A DNA stretch of 64,000 nucleotides from Hippopus hippopus. Taxonomy: Eukaryota; Mollusca; Bivalvia; Cardiida; Cardiidae. A program made the position numbers and the translations under genes. Below, in pieces: positions 34,101 through 44,620 of the stretch (its first letter is position 1; every line of letters begins with the position of its first letter). The stretch covers positions 47,070,311-47,134,310 of the forward strand of contig OX328106.1 in assembly GCA_946811185.2 (NCBI GenBank), given 5' to 3'. The notes under the pieces were generated by a model. It did not search any database, was not told where the DNA came from, and worked only from the letters and a program-made list of their open reading frames with translations.

Positions 34101-34280
34101 ATGTGCTTTTGTAGGCAGGCTTCATTTTCCAAAGTTTGCCCACATAGATGACAAACTGCTGGTGTTGAATTCATATTGTTTTCAGCTGTTCTGTTGATGC
34201 TGCTGTTTGGAAAAGTGCTTTTATAGTGAGCTAAGTGTTTAAGCATCATATGCTTCTTTACGCCCTTTTCATCACAGTAT
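31127..34280 (-). CDS. Coding exon 4 (terminal) of the one-module gene
   Basis: The acceptor is ATATTTCAG. The exon completes the split finger (RYCDEKGVKKHMMLKH). Fingers include CHLCGQTLEN, CLYCNETFSE, CHLCHKRFGR, CHICGRGFAI, CKICNKRYRQ, CRICSKQFKI, CNFCGLMFAK and CDECGMLFKT. The acidic region has QYEYIEEED and LILIAEQL...EVIVQ, then FVDQAGNEIIVYVLDE. A second finger block ends the protein: CSICKKRFPT, CEVCGSGFHT, CDKCGKTFNQ, CEKCDKKYIS, CRKCELLFKD, CETCGAVMKG, CSLCDISFSD, CDICGLFVRS and CKKCGKQYKL. The stop is TAG at 31127-31129. The second block is missing from both modules of the paralogue. Confidence 0.88.
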
Positions 34281-37200
34281 CTGAAATATGTGAACAATAC
34301 TGATTAACCGTTCATCAGATGATATGTGTTTTTATGTGTTAGAATGCTCTTAAAAAAAACTGTTGAAAAAGGAGAAAATGCTGGTTACCAGCATTTTCCC
34401 CTTTTTCTCACAATGTTTTGAATCCTTTCAAAAGCAAGCTACACCATTTGAGCCACCATTCCCAAAATGTTTGAATCCTTTCAGAGACAAGTGTAATGTA
34501 TGAGACACATCTACTTTGTCATCTTCAAACACTTTTAATATAGACAAGCTTAAAATTTTTGCTGTTATATATTAAATACAATTTTAACTAATCTTTGAGC
34601 AACAAATAAATAAAATCATGGTTAATTAAATTACAGACCTACAGACACTTGAAGGCTGGTTTGGTAAAACCATCTTTCAAAATTTTGAGCAGTAACAGTA
34701 TATGTTGAAGATTACAACTGCATGTTCCTCCTTATTGACTAAAACAACATTAAATGTTGAGGCCTTTGAAAACAGTATGGGGAAATGTTAACTCTTTACC
34801 GCATGACAAAATTTAGGACTTCACCAAATTGAAAGCATTTGCAGATCACAAATCAAGAGCAAATAATGATTTTTGTCTTTGATAGGGTAGAAAAATTGTG
34901 GAAAAAGGAGAAAATGCTGGTTGCCAGCATTTTCTCTTTTTCCCACAATGTTTTCAAAAGCCCTCTTCCTCAGGATCGTTAAACGTCAGGATTGTGTGAT
35001 AAAGTGTTTTAACTACCATTTTCTCTTTTTGGAACAATATTTTCTTCACTTTTAAAGACACAGTCCACCATGTGAGCCACAATTCATTTGCTACCTGCAA
35101 ATGCTTTCACTTTGGACAAATCTAGAATTTTGCTGTCTGGTAAAGACTTAATTTAACCCTTTACCACACAATCCTGAGTTTTAACGACCCTGAGAAAGAA
35201 AGCCTTTGAAAACATTGTGGGAAAAGGAGAAAATGCTGGTAACCAGCATTTTATTTTCTTCTTTTCCCACGCTGTTTTTTTATCTTTTACAGACAAATCC
35301 TGTTACTTGTGCCACATTTATTATGTCCTTTGGAAATGCTTCCAATTTTGATTTGTCTAAAATTTTGTCGTGTGGTAAAGAGTTACCGTTAAATCTTGCA
35401 TAATTTTAAAGTCAATCTTGCACCTATCACTTTTCTACATGTCTTTTAACCTTTCTGAATAAAAACAACTTACATGAGTAAATATTGTACTATCAAACAG
35501 TATTGTGCTTGTTACACATACACTGTAAAAATGACTGGTGCTGGAAAATAATTTGCAGCAAATGACTTTGAATGTTCTTGCAACATACAGACAAACACCT
35601 TTTCCCCAGAATGTTTTTACTCCTTTAACCCTTTATCACACAATCCTTATTTTTAAAGAAACTGAAGTCGAAGACTCTTGAAAACACTATGGGAAAAGCG
35701 AATGCTGGTAATCAGCATTTTCTCAATTTCCACAATGTTTATTTCCCTTTCACAGACAAACCTCACATTTTGAGTTAATTGCAGCTGTTGTCTGCTAATG
35801 ATTTTGATGAGGATAAGTCTACAGTAATTTTGTCTAGTAAAGTATTCAACACAAATCCTATCTGCAAACACTTTGAATTTGGAGAAGCCTGAAACTATAT
35901 TCCATTGGTAAAGATTTAAGTGTCATAGTAGTATACTTGTAGCTAAATGTGTTTTAGTAAAAATAACTCCCCCCTCCCCCTATTTCCACAAATTTCACAC
36001 TGTTAGGGTTTTTTTTACAAAATTAACTCACCTATTTCCACATATTTCACACTGATAGGGTCTTTCACCTGTGTGGGTTAACTTGTGCGTTTCTAGGCGG
36101 TCTTTCTCATAGAATTCTTTGTTACAAAATGGACACTTCAACTGGGATGCCTTGTGGGTAAGCAAATGCCGTTTCAAGGCGTTTTTCCTTCCATAGCAGG
36201 TTTTACACAATCCACAGGCAAATGGACGTACAGCTGAAAAAAAGATTTAAAAGCTTTTGATCTGTTTACCTCACAATCTCCACCCTAAAAAATATGTAAA
36301 CATTGTAGGAAAAGAAGCAAATGCTTTCTTGTGACAAGTGAATGCTCTTCTTTACCTGTTTTCCAAATCATTTTGCAGAATGCATAGACATTGTACCAGT
36401 AATTAACCCTTTACAGAACAAGAGAATTTTAGACTGGATAAAAGCATTTGCAGAATACAAATTAAATGTACCTGAAATGATGGTAATTGTCTCTGAAAGA
36501 CTAGAAAATCTTGTGAGAAAAGGAGAAAATGCTGGATACCAGCATTTTCTCCTTTTCCCCCAAGGTTTTCAAAAGTCTCTTTCCTCAAGGTTGTTAAAAC
36601 TTGGAGATGTGTAGTAAAGAGTTAAAGCTTTAGATTCATTCATATCTAGGAATTCTAGTTTGTCTGGTGCTCGCAGGGCTGATCTAGTGGGAGTGTACTT
36701 GAACAAGGTACTGCATCATCACTACCTAGAATGTGTGAAACCTATAACCTTGTAGCCGAGCTCGGGTAGCTCAGTCGGTAGTGTGCAGAACTTGGGAACA
36801 TGGGGTCATGGGTTTGATCCCTGGCTTGGCCAATTTCTTTCCGAGGAATGATGATAGTCATTGTGAAAGGATTCATTCCTCTCCCATCGCTGACCATTGA
36901 TTCGAAGATGGTTATGTGGGAAAGCAGCCAGTGGCTTGGACAGAAAATTGTGCAGAGTACTGGTAAAAAGAGACTCCAGGAAAGCATGGATAGGTGCACT
37001 GGCCGCCGTGATATAACTGTAATAATGTTGAAAACGGCGTTAAACACCATACAATCAATCGATCAATATAACCTTGTACGTGTATGACCTAAAAAAAGAT
37101 CTAAATAAGTGTGCTATTGACATGCTGTGCTTGAAATACTATTGATAGTGGCAAAAAACCCAGCCAAAAAAAACCAACAACACTTTATCCTTCTTGCAAT

Positions 37201-40200
37201 ATATGACTAATCATCCTAAATTAGGTTCAATACATGTCAAAAAAGGTTGAGGTAAAAATCAAAATTGCTACTTTCTTTTTTTACCACAATCTTTTCAAAT
37301 AATGTCAGCTGCAAAACTTAACAAGGAAAACACTACATGCAGTTACCAAGACTCAGCTATTTTTGATTTTTCATTCTACGGCAACAATACTGAACAATGT
37401 AAGAATGATTTTGAAAGTTAGATGTCCTTCTGGTGTGGGTTCCCTTTTTGATATTTAACAACTAACCCAAGTTTGAAGTCAGGGTTCATAATTAGCGATA
37501 GCAAATTTGCTACCTTAAAACTGAATTGCTACCTGGGCACAAAAGCAGTAGCAAAACTTTGCTATCTGGTAATTCTGTATGCTTGAAGTGTTTTGCTAAT
37601 TTTCAATAAAATAAAACTTCTACTCATTCCTTTAGAAATCTGTGTTGAATGATCTTTGCAATCCTCTGCATATATATGTAAACATAAGCGTATTAATGAG
37701 CCGCATGATCGAATACAACCGACCTTGATGACGACTTTATATTTAACATCCATATTTATAACTACGTTCGTGAATCTTCCCTAATGCTGACAAAAAATTG
37801 TATTACTGAAAACAGGGTCCGACTAATCATGGAAATACCACTGAAACACCAAAATACCCCTATAAGATAACTGAAGTTGTGGTTTTTGACACAAATTGTT
37901 ATTATATTGATAAAGGTGGGCTGATTTAAAACTTAGTGTCAAAATAACAACATGCCGTTTAGGCCTGCCAAATGTGCATCAGAACAGCCAGACTGTACTG
38001 TATATGTCTACCGAAATATCCGCTCCTCAAAGTAAAATCGGTTGATTCAGGAACCCTACCTCCGGAATCTCACTACAGTAGCTTTTTTACATGGTTAGTG
38101 TGTCTGATCTTTATTCATAAGTATGCTAGAAAAATAGTTTTCCTTTTTTCATATTGGGAATATGAAATGAAAACATCACCAAAATAGAAGCTGGCAGCCA
38201 TTTTGAATCCGTGGCTAACACGTTACCAGGTGAAAATTGATACGGCAATTATGATTCCACCTCATAATACTAATAATTGCATCACTTTAATCATAACAAT
38301 GACAAACTTACACATCAAACAAGTTGGATAACCTTAACCATAAACCATCAATGATTACGATCGCATCACTTTAAAAGAACAGAAGAGAACAGAACATGCC
38401 GAGAAACTTGGGTGTTTCATCGGATCCGAGACCTACATCATGTAATGTCTGAGTTGGTTCTACTTCTTTAGCAAATGAAGTGGATTAGCGTTCTCTTTTG
38501 TGTGTGTTTATCAATCAAAGAAATGATAAATATAAGTGATAATGTCATATTAATAGTTCTTTGATCTAGATTGGCGTACAGGTATACGGGCCAGACACGT
38601 GAGTGTTTCGGTAATTGTTCTCCATGTGAATCAATGATCATTGTATATTAAGATAATCATTCTTCTCAATAATGAGTAACACTTTATTAAGTGTGTTTTC
38701 TGTAAAAAAAAAAGGGGGGGGGGGGCAGAAAAATCCTGCATACTTATATCAGTTCTCTGAACCCAATGATAAAAATAGGGGTATTTCGGTGTTTCGGTGG
38801 TATTTTGGTGATTCGTCAGACCACTGAAAACACTCAAGTATAAAACTTCAATTGCCAAACAGCACAGTATCTAGGCACATATCTCTAAAGAAGTGCTGTT
38901 TACTTCTGCCAAGCAACTTATGGTCAAAGGCAGTAAATCCAGCATCATGAGAGGTTGAGTTGGCTGTTACTTGTCTGCCTAATTTTGCTACCAGGTAGGT
39001 ACCTTTTGCTTCCTATTTTAGGCCAGGTAGCAAGTAGTTGCTACCTGCAAAATACAATGTTAATTTCCAACACTGGAAGTAAATACCTTCAACAAAGACA
39101 GATATCAAAGATTGTCAAAGATTTTGCACACTGTTGCAGACAATCACATGGCTACAACAGTACCTCGATGTTTTCTTCTATAAAAGTCAAACTAAACCTA
39201 TCTGGAGTTGGTCATTTAGGGCTGTTCAGTAAAGGTTTAAACCTAATGACAATATGAAGAAAAAAAAAAAAGAAAAATCACCATGTTTCACATTCATATG
39301 ATGCTTTAGGTCTTGGTTTGTGTCTAATTTGAGATGACAGACACTGCATGTGGTGGTTGTGTCACTGATGTTCCACCCTGGTTCCTTATCTGAAGACCTG
39401 AGGCTTTGGTACTGGTCCTTATTCTTGATTGCATGGTATTCACCTTTGTGGTTTGCTGAAAATAAACTCCTAGGCTTAATCTTTTACCAAACAATCTTCT
39501 GTTTTTACAAACCTTAGGAAGAACTGCATTTGAAAACATTTGGGAAAAGGTGAAGATGCCAGCATTTTTTCCTTTTCTCACAATGTTTTCAAATGTTCTT
39601 TACTTAGGTTTGTTAAAACTTGGGATTGTTTGGTAGAGAGTTAATTTTGTGTAATCATTATGAACCCTTAACCCCTTACAAAACGATAAAAATTCTAGAG
39701 TTGTCAAATTTGATTGATTGATTGACCTTATTTCTGCTTTATCATGCCTAAAGCTCACATAATTATTATTATTCATGTACGAGGGCTGTTCGATATGTAA
39801 TGTGTATTGTACCACAGCGCGATAACGCTTTCAACGATTTCGTGGATGATGATACGGTTGAATAGCTCTATTCAATACCTTTCCAACGGTATAAACATGA
39901 GCCTTTAGCTCCACATAGTTTTAAACTTACAGTCATTTCAGAGCTAGTTGTTGACCACTGTTGTAAAAATGGTTGGGAAACGGATTAAGAATATTGAAGA
40001 AATTAGAGCTTATATTAAAGTTCGCACAAAACTCGGTCTTTCGGTAATGCAGATTTTTACTGAATTGGGGGAAGTTTACGGGTCTGATAAGGTATCTTAT
40101 GAGACAGTTCGTAGGTGGAGAAAGAAATTTCTGACTGGCACAGAGTCCGTCAAAGATGCAGCAAAATCTGGCCGACCTGTGACTGTAACAGGCAAGCCAA

Positions 40201-43200
40201 ATGTCTCAAAAGTCAGGGAAATAACTGAAAGTGATGGCAGATACACAATTCGTGATACTGCCAACGCTGTTGGCATATCGCTATCGCGGGTGCAATTCAT
40301 TTTGAAGCATATTTTGAAAGTACGAAAGATTTCTGCCAGATGGATACCGCATATATTGACAGATGACCAAAAATGGGTACAAGTACAAACCGCTAAGCAA
40401 TTGCTCAAAATGTTTCCCAAATTCAATCAAAGACAATTTGCAAACATTGTTACTGGTGACGAAACATGGGTTCACTATTTCGAACCAGTAAGAAAAATTG
40501 GAAACAAAATATGGCTAACTAAACACGGTAGAAGGCCTGTATTTGCCAAAAGAAGCATAAGCACAAAGAAGGTTCTTTATTGCATATTCTTCTCATGTGA
40601 TGGTATAGCCGTACAAATTCCGGTGCTGAAGGGCAAAATTGTTACAGGTTGGTATTACTGAGATGTTATACTGAAAAAGCTCAAAAAATATTATCTTAAA
40701 CGACGCCCAGTGTCAGGATTTAGGCATGTTCGTCTACTTCATGATAATGCTCCATCACATACATCTGAGCTTGTGAAGCAATTTTTGAAGTCGGAGAAGG
40801 TTACTGTCTTGCCACACCCACCATACTCTCCAGATCTAGCCCCATGCGACTTTTTCCTTTTTCCAAAACTTAAAAAGTTCTTATCTGGTCGTCGTTACAA
40901 GTCCCAACAAGCCCTTGGCTCAGCCATCACTAAGTGCCTCATAGGTCTACCTAAATCAGCGTACCGTGACGCATTTCAGAAATGGATTCAGAGATTGAAA
41001 TTGTGTATTTCAAACTGTGGAGAATATTTTGAAGGGATGTAATGTTCATTTCACTATTTGAGTCGAATGCTTTTGAGATATCGTACAATACACATTACAT
41101 ATCGAACAGCCCTCATATGTCCTGGGCTTCACTAGTACTAGGCTAGGGCTCTAAAGTGTCTTGCCCAAGGACACTCCCACGACAAACCCAGTGCTTCCAG
41201 AGAGGCTCAAATCCAGGGCCTCCAGGTCATGAGTCCTACACTTTGTCACAGCGTTGCAGGACCCTAGTCTAATTTGAAAGTGTTTGCAGATGATAAATCA
41301 AGTCTGGTTTAATCGATAAGATTTGTCTTTGAAAGGATTGAAAATATTCTGGGAAAAGGAGAAAATGCTGCTTACCGATACATGTATTTCCCACAATATT
41401 TTCAAAGGCCTTCTCTTTTGGGATCATCAAAACATGGGATTGTTTTGTCAATAGGTTACATGAAAAGAGGTTACTCACTAGTTATATGCTCTGTTATTTC
41501 ATCACGCAGTTTAGAGTGGTAGGAACAACATGGGCAGTAATATTCTAACTCCATTGGCTCACACTCATGTTTAGGCTCTTGAAGGTCTCCATAGCGGTAA
41601 CCACATTTTGTACAAACCAAGATTTCTTTGCCCACCACCTTGTCCTCATCCTTAATTGTGATCTTCACATCTTTGAGTTGAAATACTAAGGCTTCAGTAT
41701 CACTGTGTTCCATTCTTATATGGGAGCGATAAACTGTAAATGATCCAAACTCTTTGCCACATCCAGTACACAAATATCTAAATAATGCTTTATGTACAAG
41801 CTTTTTGTGGCTACTTAATTTCTTTATGGAGTGGAGAACTTTCGAACATGACTTTGTTAAGCATTCATATGTGATAAAGGTTTTCCCACTACCTGTATGG
41901 GGAGTCAACAAAAAATTATGTAGAACTCTCGTTGAATCATGGGTACTTCTCTCAATGTATTTTTCTTCAGTTGATTTTTCAGTTTTATTTTTTCTTTTTG
42001 AAGCCATTTTCATATTTTCTGTCTTTGTGTCTGTTTCTCTTTCAGCCAAAAACTTTTGAGCTTTAGCAGAGTCTTCTTCTATTAAAGGAGGAGAAATTGG
42101 TAGTAGTTCAAATTCAGCACTTTTATTTTCTTCTGATACCTTTCCTTCATTTCCCTCTGATTCTGTAAAATCAACAGTTTTATCAGCTATACGGCCTTCC
42201 TCTGTTTCAGTTGGCTCACTGTCACGTGTAGAATGCCTGTTTGGTTTAGTTTGTTGTATTTCTGTCTGTTCAAAGGTCTCTGTTGAGAATGTTTCTACTT
42301 CCATATCCAGATTGATATCTACAATCTTGTTTGTGTTTCTTTGTTTGATATCTAAATCCTTTCCATTATGTAAAAATGGCAACTCAACGTCATAACCAGG
42401 AAATTGCTTTTGTTTTCGAATTCGTCCAGTTCTTCGACTTGCAGTCACTGATGGAGGTGACAAGATACTTGTATCAGTTTTCACTGGTAATGCAACAGCA
42501 GAGGATCTGATACCACCAGTCTCTGATTCCATCTTTTTTATACTCCTGTTCACTTTTCCTTTTGGCTCATCATTTCTTTTAGATCTCTTTACAGTTTGAT
42601 CTTCGAATAAAGTACCTTTTTTGTGTAGCAACTGTTTACCGAATTTGGTCTGTTTTGCACCTATTTTTGTATTTTTCCACCATTTGTTGTCAGTTATTGG
42701 TGTTGATTGACTGTTTCTCAGTTTAGTATCTGTACCATGATCTTCCTCTGTTACGGGTTTGATCTTGTCTGGTGACTCAGATATAATTTCAGTTTTAACA
42801 GTTTCTACAACCTCGTCATCTTCTTTTTTCACTTCTATGTCATCAACCATTCCTCCAACTGGTTCCTGAGAGTCTATTGTGTTGTGCTTCTCGTTAGTGT
42901 ATGCATTCCTTTTGTCAGTTTTTTTCACTTTAGGGGTTGCATCCACAAATTTTGCCATTTTTTCTGTTAGTACTTTTTCTATTCCCGCTTTCTCATCCTC
43001 AGACATTAGAATTCCTGCTTTACTGTCACTACTGAAAGAAAAGGGATCACATGATATAATATGGGCATCCAGCTTATCCCTATTCTTAAAACCTTGGTTA
43101 CACAGTTGACATCGGTGTAAACTCAAGTCAACAGAAACTGTTATTTCTTCTGTCATTTTAATATCCTTCTTCCCCAGTGAGCAGTCTCTTCTATGAAAAT

Positions 43201-43663
43201 AGAACTTGGAATATTTCTTGAATCCTTCTCCACACTTACAGGTATAAGCATCTTGGTCTGTTTGGAAATGACTCTGCATATGTCTGCTCAGGGATGATTG
43301 CCATGCAAATGTTTTGTCGCAATACTCACATTGAAATCTTTCATTTTCCCTCTCTGCCTTATCTTTATGGATCTTTGAGTGAAGAGACAGTTTAAACTTT
43401 GTTTTGAAGTCCTTTCCACAGGTTAGACATCTGAACACAGCCCCAATCAAATGACACTTAATATGTTTTTTCAGGGATATCAATGAAAAATAATTCTTGT
43501 CACATATATCGCATTGATATTGTCCTTTACCGCAAGTTTTGAGGTGATTCTTGAACTTTGCTTCTGTTTTCATGGAGTATACCTTCCTACAGTTTGGACA
43601 TTGTAAAGGTCTCAGGTCCGGCTCAGAACCTGCTTCCATTTTTCTCCTCTTTTCTTCTTCCAT
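31127..43663 (-). CDS. One-module C2H2 zinc-finger protein gene (four coding exons)
   Basis: The joined exons are 43663-41479, 39455-39282, 36233-36032 and 34280-31127. They total 5715 nt (1904 codons plus TAG), with three GT-AG introns and the same phases as each module of the downstream paralogue. About 30 C2H2 or near-C2H2 fingers are visible. They form an N-terminal block of six, the CTKCGYRYG domain, one finger in exon 2, two and a half in exon 3, about nine in early exon 4, and about nine at the C terminus. A long acidic region separates the last two blocks. An in-frame TGA lies just upstream of the ATG. The family role, nuclear nucleic-acid binding, is inferred from the fingers. The large introns hold a mariner, SINEs and MITEs. 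The neighbour at 5252-18969 looks like a product of duplication of this architecture. No orthologue name is assigned. Confidence 0.87.
35153..35386. mobile_element. TTAA hairpin MITE
   Basis: TTAACCCTTTACCACACAAT to GTGTGGTAAAGAGTTAC (last base changed). The hairpin at about 35216-35270 carries a short insertion in its right arm. Confidence 0.8.
35980..36009 (-). pseudogene. Partial duplicate of the 3' end of zinc-finger exon 3
   Basis: About 30 bp nearly repeat 36032-36062, the end of coding exon 3 (ACCCT..CAGTGTGAAAT.TGTGGAAATAG), with two mismatches. The duplicate is followed by GGGGGAGG instead of the GTGAGT donor, so it cannot act as a normal exon end. It is most simply a small local duplication in the intron. 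Confidence 0.65.
36032..36233 (-). CDS. Coding exon 3 (202 bp) of the one-module gene
   Basis: The acceptor is TTTTTTTCAG and the donor is GTGAGTTA, leaving in phase 2. It encodes CGLCKTCYGRKNALKRHLLTH, CPFCNKEFYEKDRLETHKLTH, TGERP, and the CEICGN half-finger completed in exon 4. A second, partial copy of its 3' end lies about 20 bp downstream in the intron (35980-36009). Confidence 0.86.
36403..36625. mobile_element. TTAA hairpin MITE
   Basis: TTAACCCTTTACAGAACAAG to GTAGTAAAGAGTTAA, with a near-perfect hairpin centred at about 36537. It lies in intron 2 of the one-module gene. Confidence 0.8.
36758..37070 (+). mobile_element. tRNA-derived SINE, family A
   Basis: The head GGGTAGCTCAGTCGGTAG (A box) and GGGTTTGATCCC (B box) is followed by a ~230 bp body (TTTCCGAGGAATGATGATAG ... 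GGCCGCCGTGATATAACTG) and a CAATCAATCGATC tail. It lies in intron 2 of the one-module zinc-finger gene. The 3' end resembles that of SINE family B. Confidence 0.82.
37480..39060. repeat. Inverted-repeat element in intron 2 of the one-module gene
   Basis: Segments 37806-37863 (ATACCACTGAAACACCAAAA, ACCCCTAT) and 38776-38836 (ATAGGGGTATTTCGGTGTTT) are inverted copies of about 58 bp. Outer stretches rich in TTGCTACC (37490-37565 and 38985-39050) also pair loosely in inverted orientation. The ~0.9 kb between has no open frame I trust. A G-homopolymer lies at 38712-38724. Element boundaries and class are not certain. Confidence 0.5.
39282..39455 (-). CDS. Coding exon 2 (174 bp) of the one-module gene
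   Basis: The acceptor is TTATTTTCAG and the donor is GTGATTTT, phase 1 to 1. It encodes the linker DQYQSLRSSDKEPGW and one finger, CSVCHLKLDTNQDLKHHMNVKH. A MITE ends only about 20 bp upstream of the acceptor (at 39476), so the polypyrimidine tract is unusually close to a transposon end. Confidence 0.84.
39476..39644. mobile_element. TTAA MITE with deleted hairpin arm, next to an exon
   Basis: TTAATCTTTTACCAAACAAT to TTTGGTAGAGAGTTAA, 169 bp. It lies about 20 bp upstream of the exon 2 acceptor of the one-module gene, closer to a coding exon than any other copy here. Confidence 0.75.
39780..41115 (+). mobile_element. mariner (DD34D) DNA transposon, 1336 bp
   Basis: Terminal inverted repeats of about 35 bp (GAGGGCTGTTCGATATG... 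on both ends, differing at the outermost base) are flanked by TA target duplications at 39778-39779 and 41116-41117. The element sits in intron 1 of the one-module zinc-finger gene, in the opposite orientation. It is inserted in a SINE, and the uninterrupted sequence of that site is visible in another SINE copy near 16043 (ATTCATGTATGTCCTGG). Confidence 0.93.
39969..41042 (+). pseudogene. mariner transposase, one in-frame stop
   Basis: The reading frame from MVGKRIKN runs to TAA at 41040-41042 and is broken only by TGA at 40659-40661. Visible landmarks are an N-terminal helix-turn-helix region with SYETVRRW, a WIPHIL motif (the mariner WVPHEL position), the first catalytic Asp in VTGDETWVHY, the second in LLHDNAPSH, and the third in YSPDLAPCDFFLFP. 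There are 34 residues between the last two Asp, so this is a DD34D mariner. The full length of about 357 codons fits the family. The stop splits the catalytic domain between the first and second Asp, so the copy is probably inactive. A sequencing error cannot be excluded. Confidence 0.9.
41479..43663 (-). CDS. Coding exon 1 of the one-module zinc-finger gene
   Basis: The start is MEEEKRRKMEAG; the in-frame second Met could also serve. The fingers are CPNCRKVYSM (ending H...C), CDICDKNYFSLISLKKHIKCH, CLTCGKDFKTKFKLSLHSKIH, CEYCDKTFAWQSSLSRHMQSH and two degenerate ones. A long Lys/Glu-rich linker follows, containing RIRKQKQFPGYDVEL. Next are CLTKSCSKVLHS...H, CTGCGKEFGSFTVYRSHIRMEH, CTKCGYRYG...HECEP and YYCPCCSYH. 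The exon ends in phase 1 at the canonical donor GTGAGTAA, after ...HIT. Confidence 0.87.
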
Positions 43664-43686
43664 ATCTCACTGTTGTAGTATTGTAC
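43664..43686 (-). other. 5' UTR piece of the one-module zinc-finger gene with upstream splice acceptor
   Basis: Immediately upstream of the ATG, on the minus strand, is a strong polypyrimidine tract ending TTTCTCTCAG at 43687-43688. Transcripts therefore probably begin in a noncoding exon to the right of 43690, which I could not locate. An in-frame TGA lies between this acceptor and the ATG. Confidence 0.6.
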
Positions 43687-43847
43687 CTGAGAGAAAGAGA
43701 GTGAAAGAAAAAAAAAAAAGAAAATGCATTACTATGGCAGTGTCATTTAAACCCTTTACCAAACAATCCTGGCAATTTCATTTTTCTTTTTTAACAACTT
43801 TTTCAAAATGTACCAGTAGTGATAATCAGTAGTGTGGATGCTGAGTA

Positions 43848-43922
43848 GTCCAGGTAGCTTGATGCTTAAAACACTCGCCCTATACATGAGGGGTCCCAGG
43901 TTCAAATCCCATACCAGCAGCA
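43848..43922 (+). mobile_element. tRNA-like SINE head, decayed
   Basis: GTCCAGGTAGCTTGATGCTT...GGTTCAAATCCC resembles a tRNA A box and B box at normal spacing. The stems do not pair well and no CCA-type or terminator context is visible. A SINE remnant is more likely than a tRNA gene. Confidence 0.45.
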
Positions 43923-43986
43923 CTTTTTCCCCTTGAGATACATTTAAATATATCATCATATATGATAATACAAAAACACTAATCAA

Positions 43987-44580
43987 ATTATATTATCTTT
44001 GAAATGATATTATTTAGAACAAAAGCGATGGTTGCGTGATTGAAAAATTTGAAATGTGCGTTTCTATTATCAAAATGACTGATTAAATCTTTAAACTTTA
44101 TGAACAGTCAGGTCGCCAAGATCTGACCAACATACATATACACAATTCATCAACAGTTTTACATTAAAATTGCACAAAATCATGTGCCATTCTTTTGAAA
44201 CATACATGCAATCATAAGAAACAGTCATACTTGTAACTCAGTGATAGTTCCTTAGTCAAAAAATTGAGTCCAGGTGTAATAAGCGATTTTCGACAAACAA
44301 TTTGTTATCAGCTAAAATTCTGTTAGCAAAATGGATGACCCGTAAAAATTAGCTGACAACAAATCAGGGAGTGGAAAAATCGGTGGTTCGTTGTCTGGAG
44401 TTGCATACCTTTCTACCTTTTCAATTGTAGAAAGACACTTGAACTTTTCAATAATGCAACCGTCACCTTTGACCTTTGATTTGGAATAAAAAGGAAAAAA
44501 AAAAATGAAACTGAATTCAGGAGAAAGATAATTTAGCATGAACAGAAAAAGGGCAAACAGGAATATAAGAGCGGGTAGTA
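43987..44580. other. No feature identified
   Basis: AT-rich sequence upstream of the one-module zinc-finger gene. A promoter or 5' exon of that gene could lie here or further right, but I cannot point to one. Confidence 0.4.
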
Positions 44581-44596
44581 ATACTGTGTCGACGTC

Positions 44597-44620
44597 TCTC
44601 TCTCTCTGTCTCTCTCTCTA
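44597..44620. repeat. CT microsatellite
   Basis: TCTCTCTCTCTCTGTCTCTC run. A second CT run at 45434-45450 lies on the other side of the GGTACGAA element, as if the element had landed in a CT tract. Confidence 0.8.

Larger units (their letters stand above)
34340..36625. repeat. MITE copies in introns 2 and 3 of the one-module gene
   Basis: Copies are at 34788-35011, 35153-35386, 35625-35850 (decayed) and 36403-36625. A hairpin piece lies at 34360-34420. The ends are TTAACTCTTTACC or TTAACCCTTTACC. The 35387-35620 stretch shows nothing else. Confidence 0.72.
39711..41264 (-). mobile_element. tRNA-derived SINE (family B) split by the mariner
   Basis: Left piece 39711-39779 and right piece 41116-41264 together match the SINE at 15966-16194: TGATTGATTG tail, ATTCATG/TATGTCCTGG junction, ACTAGGCTAGGGCTCTAAA, TTGCCCAAGGACACTC and GGCCTCCAGG. 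The tRNA-like head is on the right and is more degraded. The SINE itself interrupts a MITE. Confidence 0.8.
39668..41457. mobile_element. TTAA MITE interrupted by SINE plus mariner
   Basis: The left piece (39668-39710) starts TTAACCCCTTACAAAACGA. The right piece (41265-41457) resumes at AATTTGAAAGTGTTTGCAG and contains a decayed hairpin near 41350-41400. Removing the SINE and mariner joins the two into the usual MITE order, with a short CTAG..AATTT direct repeat at the SINE borders as the likely SINE target duplication. Confidence 0.65.
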
